Shown: one piece after another, positions 1 through 8,571 of the stretch
Layout: the number at the start of each line of letters is the position of its first letter
Position numbering within the stretch: position 1 is the stretch's first letter
Assembly (NCBI GenBank): GCA_964574705.1
Contig: CAZNOO010000001.1
Span: 62,001-126,000 of the forward strand
Origin: JAHIVB01 sp964574705
GTDB taxonomy: Bacteria; Bacillota_I; Bacilli_A; Izemoplasmatales; Hujiaoplasmataceae
Length of the DNA stretch: 64,000 nt
Direction: 5' to 3'
Translations under genes and position numbers: made by a program
Notes under the pieces: generated by a model
What the model was told of the DNA's origin: nothing
The model's database searches: none
The model's input: the letters and a program-made list of their open reading frames with translations, nothing else

Positions 1-560
1 CTTCAATCATCGTCAATGCGGCAGGTGGTTTCGCCAAAGAAATTGGAGAAATGGTTGGCGTTGACATTCCTGTATTTTCTGAAAATCATGAGATCTTAGT
101 GACTGAACCCATTGAAAAAATGCAAGGACCGATGTTGATGTCCTTTACTCAAAATTTCTATTGTCAACAAGTCCCTCACGGAAGTTTTTTGATGGGAAGG
201 TCGACTAAAAATCAAGTCCATGGACATGACATTTCTTCTAGTTGGTCTTTCCTTGACGAAATGGCAAAAACGATTTGCCACGTCGCTCCTAAAATTGGAG
301 AACTGAGAGTAATTCGTCAATGGGGAGGTTCATATAACATGTCGCCCGATAAACAACCTATCATCACCGAAGCGAACGATTTAAAAGGGTTTTTCATCGC
401 ATGTGGTTTCTCGGGACATGGATTTATGTTTTCACCAATGACCGGAGAAATCATCTCAAATATGATTTTAAAGAAAAAGAACGAAATCAATCCGGATTTG
501 TTCCGGATGGATCGATTCAGCGAAAAGGAATTAAGTGCAATCGAACAATCTGTTGTATAG
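1..560 (+). CDS. DadA-type FAD-dependent amino acid oxidoreductase, C-terminal part
   Basis: The gene runs off the left edge; the reading frame is open from base 3, so only about 185 C-terminal residues are present. The visible part begins with a VNAAGGFAKEIGEM stretch and ends with the GHGFMFSPMTGE segment, both typical of the FAD-binding domain of the DadA/sarcosine oxidase/proline dehydrogenase beta-subunit family. The next gene, 29 bases downstream, is 1-pyrroline-5-carboxylate dehydrogenase. I therefore infer oxidation of proline or a related imino acid to P5C, with electrons passed to FAD. Substrate cannot be settled from the C-terminus alone; sarcosine or glycine-type oxidases share this fold. 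Confidence 0.75.
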   Translation, partial: SIIVNAAGGFAKEIGEMVGVDIPVFSENHEILVTEPIEKMQGPMLMSFTQNFYCQQVPHGSFLMGRSTKNQVHGHDISSSWSFLDEMAKTICHVAPKIGELRVIRQWGGSYNMSPDKQPIITEANDLKGFFIACGFSGHGFMFSPMTGEIISNMILKKKNEINPDLFRMDRFSEKELSAIEQSVV

Positions 561-589
561 AATATAGAAGTAGAAAGGAATGATGATTT

Positions 590-2146
590 ATGGCAATTTA
601 TCCTTACGTAACAGAACCGCTAACTGATTTTTCGAACGAAAGCAACAAAAAGGCTTACTTAGAAGCATTGAAAAAAGTTGAAGCAATGCTTGGAAAAAAC
701 TATCCTTTGGTAATCAATGGAAAGATGATTTATACGGAAAAGACCTATACTTCAGTGAATCCAGCAAAAAAGGAACAAGTTGTAGGTAAAATCTCACAAG
801 CTGGACTTGAAGAAGCAAACTTGGCAATGGATTCTGCTTTAAAAGCTTTTGAAACCTGGAAAAAGGTGAACCCGAAAGTGCGCGCTGATGTGTTGTTTAA
901 AGCAGCGAACATTATTCGAAGAAGAAAATTTGAATTCAGTGCGTTGATGACGATTGAAGCCGGTAAGCCATGGGCAGAAGCGGATGCGGATACCGCTGAA
1001 GCGATTGACTTTTTGGAATATTACGGGAGACAAATACTAACTCTATCAAGAATTGACGATGTGGTTCAAAGTCGTCCAAACATGGAAAGAAACGAGTATT
1101 TCTATATTCCTTTGGGTGTAGGCGCAATCATAACGCCTTGGAACTTCCCACTTGCAATCTTGACAGGAATGACTTCTGCAGCAATTGTCAGTGGAAACAC
1201 GGTTTTATTGAAACCAGCAATGACAACTCAAGTCATCGCTTATAAATTTGTAGAAGTACTGCATGAAGCTGGACTTCCAAATGGCGTCGTTAATTATATG
1301 CCAGGAAGAGGTTCAGAAATTGGGGACTATGTCGTCAAACATCCGAAGACGAGATTTGTTTCGTTTACAGGTTCGAAAGAAGTCGGACAGGCAATTTATG
1401 AAAATGCTGCAAAAGTTCAAAAAGGTCAAATTTGGTTAAAGAGAGTCATTGCAGAAATGGGTGGAAAAGACGCCATTTTAGTAGATGATGGTGTTGATCC
1501 AATGACCGCTGCGGATGCAATCGTAAAAAGTGCATTCGGATTTAGTGGACAGAAATGCAGTGCATGTTCTCGAGCAATCATTCATGAGAATGTTTATGAT
1601 GATGTGATTAAGCATATCAAAGACTTGACAGAAAAAATATCACTTGGAGACCCCAAAGTCTATTCAAACAATATGGGTCCCGTAAACGATGATAAAGCGT
1701 ACAAATCAATCATGGCATATATTGAACTGGGTAAACTTGAAGGGAAACTCCTTGTCGGTGGGAATGGAAATGATGAATTGGGTTGGTTTATCGAACCCAC
1801 CGTCTTTACAGACTTGGATCCATCATCCAGAATGATGCAAGAAGAAATTTTTGGTCCAGTGCTTTCAATCACAAAAGTTTCATCGTTTGAAGAAGGCTTG
1901 GAAGTGGTGAACAACACAGAGTTTGGTTTGACGGGAGCTATTTTCTCCAACAACAGAGAACATTTGGAAATTGCAAGAGAAGATTTTCATGTTGGAAATC
2001 TCTATCTGAATCGAAAGTGTACTGGCGCAATCGTAGGTTATCAGCCATTTGGCGGTTTCAACATGAGCGGAACCGATTCAAAGGCTGGAGGACCCGATTA
2101 CTTGGTTCTACATATGCAAGGAAAATCCGTCAGCGAGGCATTATAA
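590..2146 (+). CDS. rocA: 1-pyrroline-5-carboxylate dehydrogenase (ALDH family)
   Basis: This 518-residue protein oxidises glutamate-gamma-semialdehyde (P5C) to glutamate with NAD+, the second step of proline or arginine breakdown. Its length matches the RocA family (about 515). The catalytic pair is visible: Glu289 in AEMGGKDA and Cys323 in GFSGQKCSAC, the latter being the P5CDH form of the ALDH cysteine motif. The PWNFPL motif and the NPA start of the ALDH domain are also present. A ribosome site (AGAAAGGAA) precedes the ATG. It lies between a flavin oxidoreductase and a Cys-rich protein with gaps of 29 and 1 bases, so the three are almost certainly co-transcribed. Confidence 0.93.
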   Translation: MAIYPYVTEPLTDFSNESNKKAYLEALKKVEAMLGKNYPLVINGKMIYTEKTYTSVNPAKKEQVVGKISQAGLEEANLAMDSALKAFETWKKVNPKVRADVLFKAANIIRRRKFEFSALMTIEAGKPWAEADADTAEAIDFLEYYGRQILTLSRIDDVVQSRPNMERNEYFYIPLGVGAIITPWNFPLAILTGMTSAAIVSGNTVLLKPAMTTQVIAYKFVEVLHEAGLPNGVVNYMPGRGSEIGDYVVKHPKTRFVSFTGSKEVGQAIYENAAKVQKGQIWLKRVIAEMGGKDAILVDDGVDPMTAADAIVKSAFGFSGQKCSACSRAIIHENVYDDVIKHIKDLTEKISLGDPKVYSNNMGPVNDDKAYKSIMAYIELGKLEGKLLVGGNGNDELGWFIEPTVFTDLDPSSRMMQEEIFGPVLSITKVSSFEEGLEVVNNTEFGLTGAIFSNNREHLEIAREDFHVGNLYLNRKCTGAIVGYQPFGGFNMSGTDSKAGGPDYLVLHMQGKSVSEAL

Positions 2147-2147
2147 T

Positions 2148-3155
2148 ATGAAAGAAGATTTGATGGTTCTAGAAAAACTAGAACATTTCTATTTAACCAA
2201 CAATCTAGGCGATAAAGAATTTCTTTTCGCAAAAGCACTGATTATCGAATTTTGGAATTTCATGGGACTTAGTCATAAAATTCCTTCTGTATCTGAAATA
2301 TCAACTGACGACGTCAATGAGTTCATAGCTTTACTCTATTCTCAAAAGAGATCTACGCTAGACGCATTTGTCGTGTTGATGAGATACATGAGAATTCTTA
2401 AAAAGAACGACTGTTTTATCGAACTCACAAAATATACAGGAATTCTAGATGTTGTTGAAAACATTTTAATCAGATTGAAACAACTTCACGGTCAGGAAAT
2501 GGTTGAACTCATTACACAAGATTTGGAAATTCCAACACTTGGAATGAGCCCAAAGAAAATCCCTGATTTTACAGCCGAATTCATGAGAAGACTCCATGCT
2601 AACTTATCCGTAGAAGAAGTTGAAAAAGTTCTTGCTGGAAACAATCATGGAATGTCAAGAGAAGCCATGATGCCTGAAAAGGTTGAATACGAGAATTCAA
2701 AGACGTTCGAAGACTATTTAAAAAACAGACACCTTCGCAAAGTGGAAGAATTGAAAAGATACAAAGAAGCTGGAAAGGTTTGGTTCGAACAAACGATTAC
2801 TGATGAGGTCATCCAATTTGTTGAAAAGAATCAAGAAGTTCTTTCTGGCGTGATTAGAGACGACTATCTCTACATTACGAAAATACCTTATGATACTGAA
2901 AAGTATCTTTCTGCGACCTCGGACAAAGAAATGCATTATTACGCGTGCCACTGTGCATTCGCAAGAGAAGCTGTTTTGAAAGACTCTCATGATATTTCTC
3001 CGATCTGGTGTTATTGCTCAGGCGGATTTGCTAAGTTTCCATTTGAAGTCATTCTTGATCAAAAGTTAAAAGTGGAATCGATTGAAAATGTATTGGACGA
3101 TGGGAAACTCTGCCGTTTCAGAATTCCCTTAATTGGAATAACTTACAAAAAATGA
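2148..3155 (+). CDS. Cys-rich protein with V4R/ATC-hydrolase-like C-terminus, function unknown
   Basis: This is a 335-residue protein that I cannot assign to a characterised enzyme. The N-terminal 200 residues are alpha-helical-looking and charged. The last 80 residues hold a CHC pair, a WCYCSGGF segment and a terminal GKLCRFRIP segment. This order (YxCHCxxAR, then CxYC, then a G-x-x-C-x-F/I ending) resembles the C-terminal part of V4R-domain and 2-amino-thiazoline-4-carboxylate-hydrolase-like proteins, which is a comparison from memory. The five conserved-looking cysteines suggest metal binding or thiol chemistry. It starts one base after the P5C dehydrogenase stop, with GAGG about ten bases upstream, so it probably acts in or alongside the same catabolic pathway. 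Confidence 0.6.
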   Translation: MKEDLMVLEKLEHFYLTNNLGDKEFLFAKALIIEFWNFMGLSHKIPSVSEISTDDVNEFIALLYSQKRSTLDAFVVLMRYMRILKKNDCFIELTKYTGILDVVENILIRLKQLHGQEMVELITQDLEIPTLGMSPKKIPDFTAEFMRRLHANLSVEEVEKVLAGNNHGMSREAMMPEKVEYENSKTFEDYLKNRHLRKVEELKRYKEAGKVWFEQTITDEVIQFVEKNQEVLSGVIRDDYLYITKIPYDTEKYLSATSDKEMHYYACHCAFAREAVLKDSHDISPIWCYCSGGFAKFPFEVILDQKLKVESIENVLDDGKLCRFRIPLIGITYKK

Positions 3156-3198
3156 GTCAATCTTTTTGGTAGCTATCCTTTTAGTTTGATAAAGTGTT

Positions 3199-3234
3199 AA
3201 AAGGCCTAAATCTCAAGATGAATGGCCTTTTTTT
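3199..3234 (+). terminator. Rho-independent terminator of the proline-type operon
   Basis: Arms AAAAGGCC and GGCCTTTT are separated by 17 bases and followed by a T run. It lies 44 bases after the last gene of the first operon. Confidence 0.75.
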
Positions 3235-3283
3235 ATTTCTTGAATTTCGGTCGATTTTTCTTTTATTTTTTGCGTTTGGGTGT

Positions 3284-3326
3284 TATAATAATCGTGTAAG
3301 CGTTTTCGAGCTGAAGAACGAAAACG
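3284..3326 (+). promoter_or_regulatory. Promoter -10 and leader inverted repeat of the branched-chain fermentation operon
   Basis: A perfect TATAAT lies at 3284-3289; no good -35 hexamer is seen 17 bases upstream. About 12 bases after the -10 come two perfect 8-base arms, CGTTTTCG (3301-3308) and CGAAAACG (3319-3326), with a 10-base spacer. No T run follows, so this is an operator or leader hairpin rather than a terminator. The ribosome site AAGGAGGAG follows at about 3335. Confidence 0.55.
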
Positions 3327-3347
3327 GAAAGAATAAGGAGGAGTAAA

Positions 3348-4418
3348 ATGAATAAGTTTGACTACATGGAAAAACACGGCTATGAACAAATTGTTTATTT
3401 TTATGACAAAACAACCGGGTTGAAAGGAGTTACTTGCATTCACAATACGACGTTAGGGCCAGCACTTGGCGGTACTAGACTTTGGAATTATGATTCTGAA
3501 GATGATGCTGTTCTTGACGCACTTCGATTGGCTCGTGGAATGACATACAAGGCTGCTGCAGCCGGATTAAATCTTGGAGGCGGTAAGACCGTATTGATTG
3601 GAGACGCTTCCAAAGTGAAAAGTGAGGCTTACTTTAGAGCCCTCGGAAGATATGTACAAAGTTTAAACGGAAGATATATCACTGCCGAAGACGTCAATAC
3701 TTCGACAAAAGATATGGATTATGTTCATATGGAGACCGACTATGTGGTTGGTTTGGAAGGGAAAAGTGGAAATCCTTCGCCATTAACAGCATTAGGTGTT
3801 TTCCATGGTATTCGTGCCTCCTTACAAGAAATGTTTGGAGACGACGACATATCTAAATATAGTTTTGCAATTCAAGGTGCAGGACAAACGGGATATTATC
3901 TAGTGAAGTATCTAATAGAAGCAAAAGCAAAAAAAGTATATTTCACTGAAATTAATCCAGCTCATATTAAAAGAATGCAAAAAGAACTTCCAATGGTTGA
4001 ATACGTTGAGCCAGACAAGATTTTTGGTTTAAATGTGGATGTATTTAGCCCGTGCGCACTCGGTGCTCAGCTAAACGATGAGACGATTCCTCAAATCAAA
4101 GCCAAAATTATTGCCGGATCTGCAAATAACGTTTTAATGGATGAAGAAAAACATGGAATGATGATTAAAGACAAAGGCATTTTATACGCTCCAGACTTTG
4201 TCATCAACGCTGGCGGACTCATCAACGTATACCATGAATTACAAACTTATATCAAAGACAAAGCGATTAGAGACATCGAAAAGATTTATGATCGACTCCT
4301 AGACATCTATAGAATCGCAAAAGAAGAAGACATATCTACCCACGCCGCAGCAAAAGTATTCGCGAAAAACAGAATTGAAACCATCAATCAACTCCACTCG
4401 AACTACATCAAAAGGTAG
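3348..4418 (+). CDS. bcd: Leucine (branched-chain amino acid) dehydrogenase
   Basis: The 356-residue enzyme deaminates leucine, valine or isoleucine to the 2-oxoacid with NAD+ in the cytoplasm. It belongs to the Glu/Leu/Phe/Val dehydrogenase family. Lys68 (in TYKAAAAGLN) and Lys80 (in GGGKTV) fall exactly where the substrate-binding and catalytic lysines sit in leucine dehydrogenases. A Rossmann GAGQTG motif is near residue 180. The start has a strong AAGGAGGAG ribosome site. It is the first gene of an operon that goes on to a 2-oxoisovalerate oxidoreductase, phosphotransbutyrylase and butyrate kinase, which supports branched-chain rather than glutamate or phenylalanine specificity. Confidence 0.92.
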   Translation: MNKFDYMEKHGYEQIVYFYDKTTGLKGVTCIHNTTLGPALGGTRLWNYDSEDDAVLDALRLARGMTYKAAAAGLNLGGGKTVLIGDASKVKSEAYFRALGRYVQSLNGRYITAEDVNTSTKDMDYVHMETDYVVGLEGKSGNPSPLTALGVFHGIRASLQEMFGDDDISKYSFAIQGAGQTGYYLVKYLIEAKAKKVYFTEINPAHIKRMQKELPMVEYVEPDKIFGLNVDVFSPCALGAQLNDETIPQIKAKIIAGSANNVLMDEEKHGMMIKDKGILYAPDFVINAGGLINVYHELQTYIKDKAIRDIEKIYDRLLDIYRIAKEEDISTHAAAKVFAKNRIETINQLHSNYIKR

Positions 4419-4420
4419 TA

Positions 4421-5065
4421 ATGAAAAGACTATTGTTTCTGACAGGATACTACGGATCGGGGAAAACGGAGATTGCGCTGAATCTGGCAATCAAAGAATT
4501 GGTGGACTATGTTATAGATCTCGATGTTATCAATCCATACTTCAGAAGCAGAGAGTCTGAAGTCTTGCTGAAGCAACACGGAATTGAAGTGATTTCGAGC
4601 GATAAAGAGCACAGTAAATTTACAGATCTTCCATACATTTCCGGCCGCGTTTTCCTACCTTTTCAAAAGGAGAACGTCAGGGCCATTTACGATTTGGGCG
4701 GAAATGATCTTGGAGCAAAATTATTAAGGCAGTTTGAAGAGTATGACAATGAGATTGATCTTTATCTCATCGTAAACATCTTTCGTCCTGAGACTCAAAC
4801 AACGGATGAAATCATTTCTCTGATTAAAAAGATACAAGTATCAAGCGGAAGACTTGTCACAGGATTAATCAATAATTCAAACTTGCTGAAAGAAACAACA
4901 ACGGATACCGTTCTTGAAGGAGAAACAATACTGAAGGAAGTTTCAATGAAAATGAACCTTCCAATCGTCTATACTTGTTTCCATCAAGGACTTGAACTTC
5001 GCAACACAACTTTCGAAGGGGAAATGCTTCCTCTTCAAATCTACTTAAGAAAAAAATGGTTTTAA
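4421..5065 (+). CDS. P-loop ATPase of unknown function inside the branched-chain fermentation operon
   Basis: This 214-residue protein has a clear Walker A (GYYGSGKTE, residues 9-17) at its extreme N-terminus, a DLD segment that could coordinate magnesium, a DLGGND segment near residue 90, and a strand ending NIFRPETQ in the place where SIMIBI/MinD-type NTPases have their final strands. No membrane segment is present. It starts two bases after the leucine dehydrogenase stop and ends 10 bases before the ferredoxin subunit, so it is tightly built into the operon. I do not know its role. Cluster assembly or maturation of the iron-sulfur oxidoreductase, or dehydrogenase regulation, are possibilities only. 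Confidence 0.75.
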   Translation: MKRLLFLTGYYGSGKTEIALNLAIKELVDYVIDLDVINPYFRSRESEVLLKQHGIEVISSDKEHSKFTDLPYISGRVFLPFQKENVRAIYDLGGNDLGAKLLRQFEEYDNEIDLYLIVNIFRPETQTTDEIISLIKKIQVSSGRLVTGLINNSNLLKETTTDTVLEGETILKEVSMKMNLPIVYTCFHQGLELRNTTFEGEMLPLQIYLRKKWF

Positions 5066-5075
5066 GGAGGAAGAC

Positions 5076-5294
5076 ATGCCAAAAGGTAAAGTATATTTTG
5101 AAGTAGACTTATGCAAAGGATGTTCTCTTTGCGTTTCATTTTGTCCTCAACATATTTTATATCAGGACAAGACAGAAATTAACAAATCAGGATATAACAT
5201 CATCAAGGTCAGTGAACCTGAAAAATGTATCGGATGCGCATTTTGCGCAATGATGTGTCCGGACTCGGTCATCAAAGTGGAGGTAGATAAATAA
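5076..5294 (+). CDS. 2-oxoacid:ferredoxin oxidoreductase, ferredoxin-like (delta) subunit
   Basis: A 72-residue protein with two complete [4Fe-4S] motifs: CKGCSLCVSFCP at residues 12-23 and CIGCAFCAMMCP at about 49-60. It is the electron-transfer subunit of a four-subunit 2-oxoacid:ferredoxin oxidoreductase, taking electrons from the TPP subunit to soluble ferredoxin. A TAAGGAGGAAG ribosome site precedes the ATG. Its stop overlaps the start of the alpha subunit by one base. A free 2[4Fe-4S] ferredoxin would look similar, but the context decides. Confidence 0.9.
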   Translation: MPKGKVYFEVDLCKGCSLCVSFCPQHILYQDKTEINKSGYNIIKVSEPEKCIGCAFCAMMCPDSVIKVEVDK

Positions 5295-6361
5295 TGGCTA
5301 AAGTATTAATGAAGGGAAACGAAGCAATTGCAGTTGCCGCTTTGAAAGGCGGAATTGACGCGTTCTTCGGTTACCCAATTACACCACAAAATGAGATTCC
5401 AGAGTATTTGTCTAAACATCTATTAGCAGCTGGAAAAGTGTTCGTTCAAGCAGAATCAGAAGTTGCTGCCATTAATATGGTTTATGGCGCTGCTGGTGCA
5501 GGAGCGAGAGTCATGACTTCATCATCTTCACCAGGAATTGCTTTGAAACAAGAAGGCATTTCTTATATCGCAGGGGCTGAACTTCCTTGCGTTATCGTAT
5601 CTGTTATGCGTGGTGGACCCGGACTTGGAGGAATTCAACCTTCTCAAGCGGATTATTATCAAGCAACCAGAGGCGGCGGAAACGGAGACTATCAATTGAT
5701 TGTTTACGCACCCGAAACCATTCAAGAGACGATTGACATTATGAAAGAATCTTTCGACATCGCAGACTATTACAGAAACCCAGTATTGGTCCTCGTAGAC
5801 GGATTAATCGGTCAAATGATGGAAACCGTTGATTTTGACAAACCAGTCAAGAAACGTTTTATTCCAGCAAAGGATTACATTACAACCGGTACTGCAAATC
5901 ATCCGGGAAGAAATATTGTAAACTCTTTGTTTCTAGATCCTGTTGAATTGGAACAACATAATTTCCAATTACAGCGGAAATACCAACAAATTAAGAATAA
6001 TGAAACAAAATACGAAATGATCAATATGGAAAATCCGAAGTATGTGATTGTTGCATATGGTACGATGTCCAGAATTTGTCGTTCTGCCATTGAAACTTTA
6101 AAAGAAGAAGGAATCGAAGTTGGGATGATCCGACCGATTTCTTTATGGCCATATCCAAAAGCGGCCTTCAATGAAATTCCTGAAGGCGTAAAAGGAATTC
6201 TATGTGCAGAAATGAGCATGGGTCAAATGCTTGACGATGTAATGATATCTGATAAAGGTCGTCATGAAATCGGATTTTTCGGTCGTGTCGGCGGAATGGT
6301 TCCTGAACCCGAAGAAATCGTTGATGCAATCAAGAACTTTAAAGACAAGGTGGTGAAATAA
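5294..6361 (+). CDS. vorB: 2-oxoisovalerate:ferredoxin oxidoreductase, alpha subunit
   Basis: This 355-residue subunit forms half of the active site that oxidatively decarboxylates branched 2-oxoacids to acyl-CoA with ferredoxin reduction. It opens with KGNEAIAVAALKGGIDA followed by GYPITPQNEIPEYL, the signature of the PFOR/VOR alpha pyrimidine-binding domain, and its length fits the VorB group (about 350). Domain II (GTMSRICRSAIE onward, about residue 255) is also present. The subunits are separate genes, as in the VOR/KOR type, not the single-chain pyruvate enzyme. The neighbouring leucine dehydrogenase and butyrate kinase favour 2-oxoisovalerate-type substrates over 2-oxoglutarate; this is inference. 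Confidence 0.9.
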   Translation: MAKVLMKGNEAIAVAALKGGIDAFFGYPITPQNEIPEYLSKHLLAAGKVFVQAESEVAAINMVYGAAGAGARVMTSSSSPGIALKQEGISYIAGAELPCVIVSVMRGGPGLGGIQPSQADYYQATRGGGNGDYQLIVYAPETIQETIDIMKESFDIADYYRNPVLVLVDGLIGQMMETVDFDKPVKKRFIPAKDYITTGTANHPGRNIVNSLFLDPVELEQHNFQLQRKYQQIKNNETKYEMINMENPKYVIVAYGTMSRICRSAIETLKEEGIEVGMIRPISLWPYPKAAFNEIPEGVKGILCAEMSMGQMLDDVMISDKGRHEIGFFGRVGGMVPEPEEIVDAIKNFKDKVVK

Positions 6362-7111
6362 ATGGAAGTCAAATACCAAAAAACCAAAGGGTTGACCGAC
6401 AAAAAACTTTCCTATTGTCCAGGATGTACACACGGCATCGTCCATAAACTTGTAGGTGAAACACTTGAAGAACTCGGAATGATTGGAGATGCTATCGGTG
6501 TAGCAAGCGTTGGATGTTCCGTATTCTCTTATGAATTCTTTAATTGTGACATGCAACAAGCACCTCATGGAAGAGCCTGTGCAGAAGCAACAGGAATCAA
6601 ACGCGTTCTTCCAAACAACATCGTTTTTACATATCAAGGAGATGGCGACCTCGCATCAATAGGAATCGCTGAAACGATTCACGCAGCCAATCGCGGCGAA
6701 AATATTACTGTTATTTTTATTAATAATGCAATTTATGGAATGACGGGTGGCCAAATGGCTCCTACAACGCTGATTGGACAAAAAACGACGACTTCACAAG
6801 ACGGAAGAAATCGTGCGTTAACGGGTGGCCCAATCAAAATTAGTGAGATTTTCTCACAAATTGAAGGTGTGGCATACCTTGAGCGAGTCAGTGTTACAAA
6901 TCCGAAGCAACTAATCAAAGCGAAGAAAGCGATTAAAAAAGCTTTCACATATCAGAAAGAAAAACGTGGATTTACATTAGTTGAAGTTCTATCCACTTGT
7001 CCAGTTAACTGGGGAATGACACCAGTTGACGCTTTAAAATGGGTAGAAACAAACATGGTTCCAGTCTTTCCACTAGGCGTCTTCAAAGACGCAGGTGAAT
7101 TAGATGTTTGA
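6362..7111 (+). CDS. 2-oxoacid:ferredoxin oxidoreductase, beta (TPP-binding) subunit
   Basis: The 249-residue subunit binds thiamine diphosphate and the proximal iron-sulfur cluster. The cluster cysteines are in YCPGCTHG (about residues 19-26) and GVASVGCSVF. The TPP/magnesium site is GDGDLASIG followed by NNAIYGMTGGQM. It starts directly after the alpha subunit stop and its end overlaps the gamma subunit by 8 bases, which implies translational coupling and fixed stoichiometry. The length is that of the separate beta subunits of VOR and KOR enzymes. Confidence 0.92.
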   Translation: MEVKYQKTKGLTDKKLSYCPGCTHGIVHKLVGETLEELGMIGDAIGVASVGCSVFSYEFFNCDMQQAPHGRACAEATGIKRVLPNNIVFTYQGDGDLASIGIAETIHAANRGENITVIFINNAIYGMTGGQMAPTTLIGQKTTTSQDGRNRALTGGPIKISEIFSQIEGVAYLERVSVTNPKQLIKAKKAIKKAFTYQKEKRGFTLVEVLSTCPVNWGMTPVDALKWVETNMVPVFPLGVFKDAGELDV

Positions 7112-7667
7112 TCATGTTAACGTAAAAGTAGCAGGATTTGGCGGCCAAGGTGTCATGATGTTTGGCCAATTGCTTGCCTATTCGGCTGCATATGAAGAAT
7201 TATTCGGGCTATGGTTTCCCTCCTATGGTCCTGAAACGAGAGGCGGAACCGCCAATTGTAGCGTAATCGTTTCAAAAAAACAAATCAATTCACCAGTCTT
7301 TCAAAGTGCAAATCACTTGATTGCCTTTAATCTTCCATCTTTACAAAAATTTCAAAGCAAGATGAAAGAAGGCGGACTGATTCTTTACAATTCATCCTTG
7401 ATAAAAGACCATGTAAGCTCAGATAAAGCCATTTGTATTGGTGTTCCAATCAATGACATTGCAACAGATCTCGGAACCATTCAAGTTTCCAATATGGTTA
7501 TGATGGGCGCTTACCTTGAACTCACTACTTTGTTCAACGAAAATACAATTGAAAAAGTACTACTTAAATTCCTTGGAGAGCGGAAGGCTCATATGCTTGA
7601 GGTCAACATGGATGCACTTCGAAAAGGCAGAGAATATGTCTTAGAGTCTGGAGTGACCTATGCTTAA
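7104..7667 (+). CDS. 2-oxoacid:ferredoxin oxidoreductase, gamma subunit
   Basis: This 187-residue protein begins with VKVAGFGGQGVMMFGQLLA and continues with SYGPETRGGTANCSV, both characteristic of the 2-oxoacid:acceptor oxidoreductase gamma domain that binds coenzyme A at the subunit interface. It overlaps the beta subunit by 8 bases and the next gene by 8 bases. With the three preceding genes it completes the four-subunit enzyme. No cofactor cysteines are expected in this domain and none form a cluster motif. Confidence 0.9.
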   Translation: MFDHVNVKVAGFGGQGVMMFGQLLAYSAAYEELFGLWFPSYGPETRGGTANCSVIVSKKQINSPVFQSANHLIAFNLPSLQKFQSKMKEGGLILYNSSLIKDHVSSDKAICIGVPINDIATDLGTIQVSNMVMMGAYLELTTLFNENTIEKVLLKFLGERKAHMLEVNMDALRKGREYVLESGVTYA

Positions 7668-8571
7668 AAAAATCAGTGACTTAAAGCAACGGCTGCAAAA
7701 AGGAAAGACCTTTAAACTGGTTGTCGTTTTTGCGCATGACAATGTCGTCATTGATGCTATTTCACAGACAGAGTCTTGGAAATGCATTGAACCGATTTTG
7801 ATTGGCGACGGTCCATTGATTGAGCAAATGTGTCAGGAATACAATCTTAAAAATGTACAGATTATTGACGAGTTAGACCCTATAAAAGCAACTAAAATTG
7901 CAATGGATCTTGTAAATTCGGGTAAAGCAGATATCGTCATGAAAGGGTTAATCGATACCAAGTACCTGCTCAAAGGCGTCGTTAATAACGAATATGGTAT
8001 CAAAAGCAAAAAATACTTAACTCATGTTGGTATGGTTGAAGTCTCCGGAATGGATCGCGTCTTATTTGCGACAGACGGAGCGATGATGATTCAGCCAACG
8101 GTTGAAGAAAAAATAGCAATCATTGAAAATGCCGTTGGTCTCGCTCATACTCTTGGTTATGAGAAACCACTCGTTGGTATTGTTTCGAGCGTGGAAAAAG
8201 TAAATCCTAAAATTGCTTCAACCGTTGATGCAGAGGCAATCCTAGAACATTACAAAAATCAAGAAATCTCTTTTGAAATTGATGGACCTTTTGCAGTCGA
8301 CAATCTCGTATCGATGGAATCTGTCATGCACAAAGGGATACACAGCGAAGTTGCTGGGAAAGCCGACATACTGGTGTTTCCTAACCTCGACAGCGGAAAC
8401 GTATTCTACAAAACTTGTGTTTTCTTAGCACACGGTAAATCAGCGGGAATCATCATTGGCGCGAAAGTTCCAATCATAGTGACTTCCAGAGCGGACAACA
8501 TGGAAGCAAAACTGAACTCAATTCTATTAGCGGTGGTGAATCAAGATGGATTACTTGCTTCTAGTCATTAA
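7660..8571 (+). CDS. ptb: Phosphate butyryl/branched-acyl transferase
   Basis: The 303-residue enzyme converts acyl-CoA and phosphate to acyl phosphate and CoA. It belongs to the phosphate acetyl/butyryltransferase family; visible features are DIVMKGLIDTKYLLKGVVN, the THVGMVEV stretch and the C-terminal GAKVPIIVTSRADN segment. Length matches Ptb (about 300) rather than the longer multi-domain Pta. It overlaps the oxidoreductase gamma subunit by 8 bases and butyrate kinase by 26 bases. The substrate in this operon is most simply isobutyryl-CoA or isovaleryl-CoA from the VOR enzyme. Confidence 0.92.
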   Translation: MLKKISDLKQRLQKGKTFKLVVVFAHDNVVIDAISQTESWKCIEPILIGDGPLIEQMCQEYNLKNVQIIDELDPIKATKIAMDLVNSGKADIVMKGLIDTKYLLKGVVNNEYGIKSKKYLTHVGMVEVSGMDRVLFATDGAMMIQPTVEEKIAIIENAVGLAHTLGYEKPLVGIVSSVEKVNPKIASTVDAEAILEHYKNQEISFEIDGPFAVDNLVSMESVMHKGIHSEVAGKADILVFPNLDSGNVFYKTCVFLAHGKSAGIIIGAKVPIIVTSRADNMEAKLNSILLAVVNQDGLLASSH

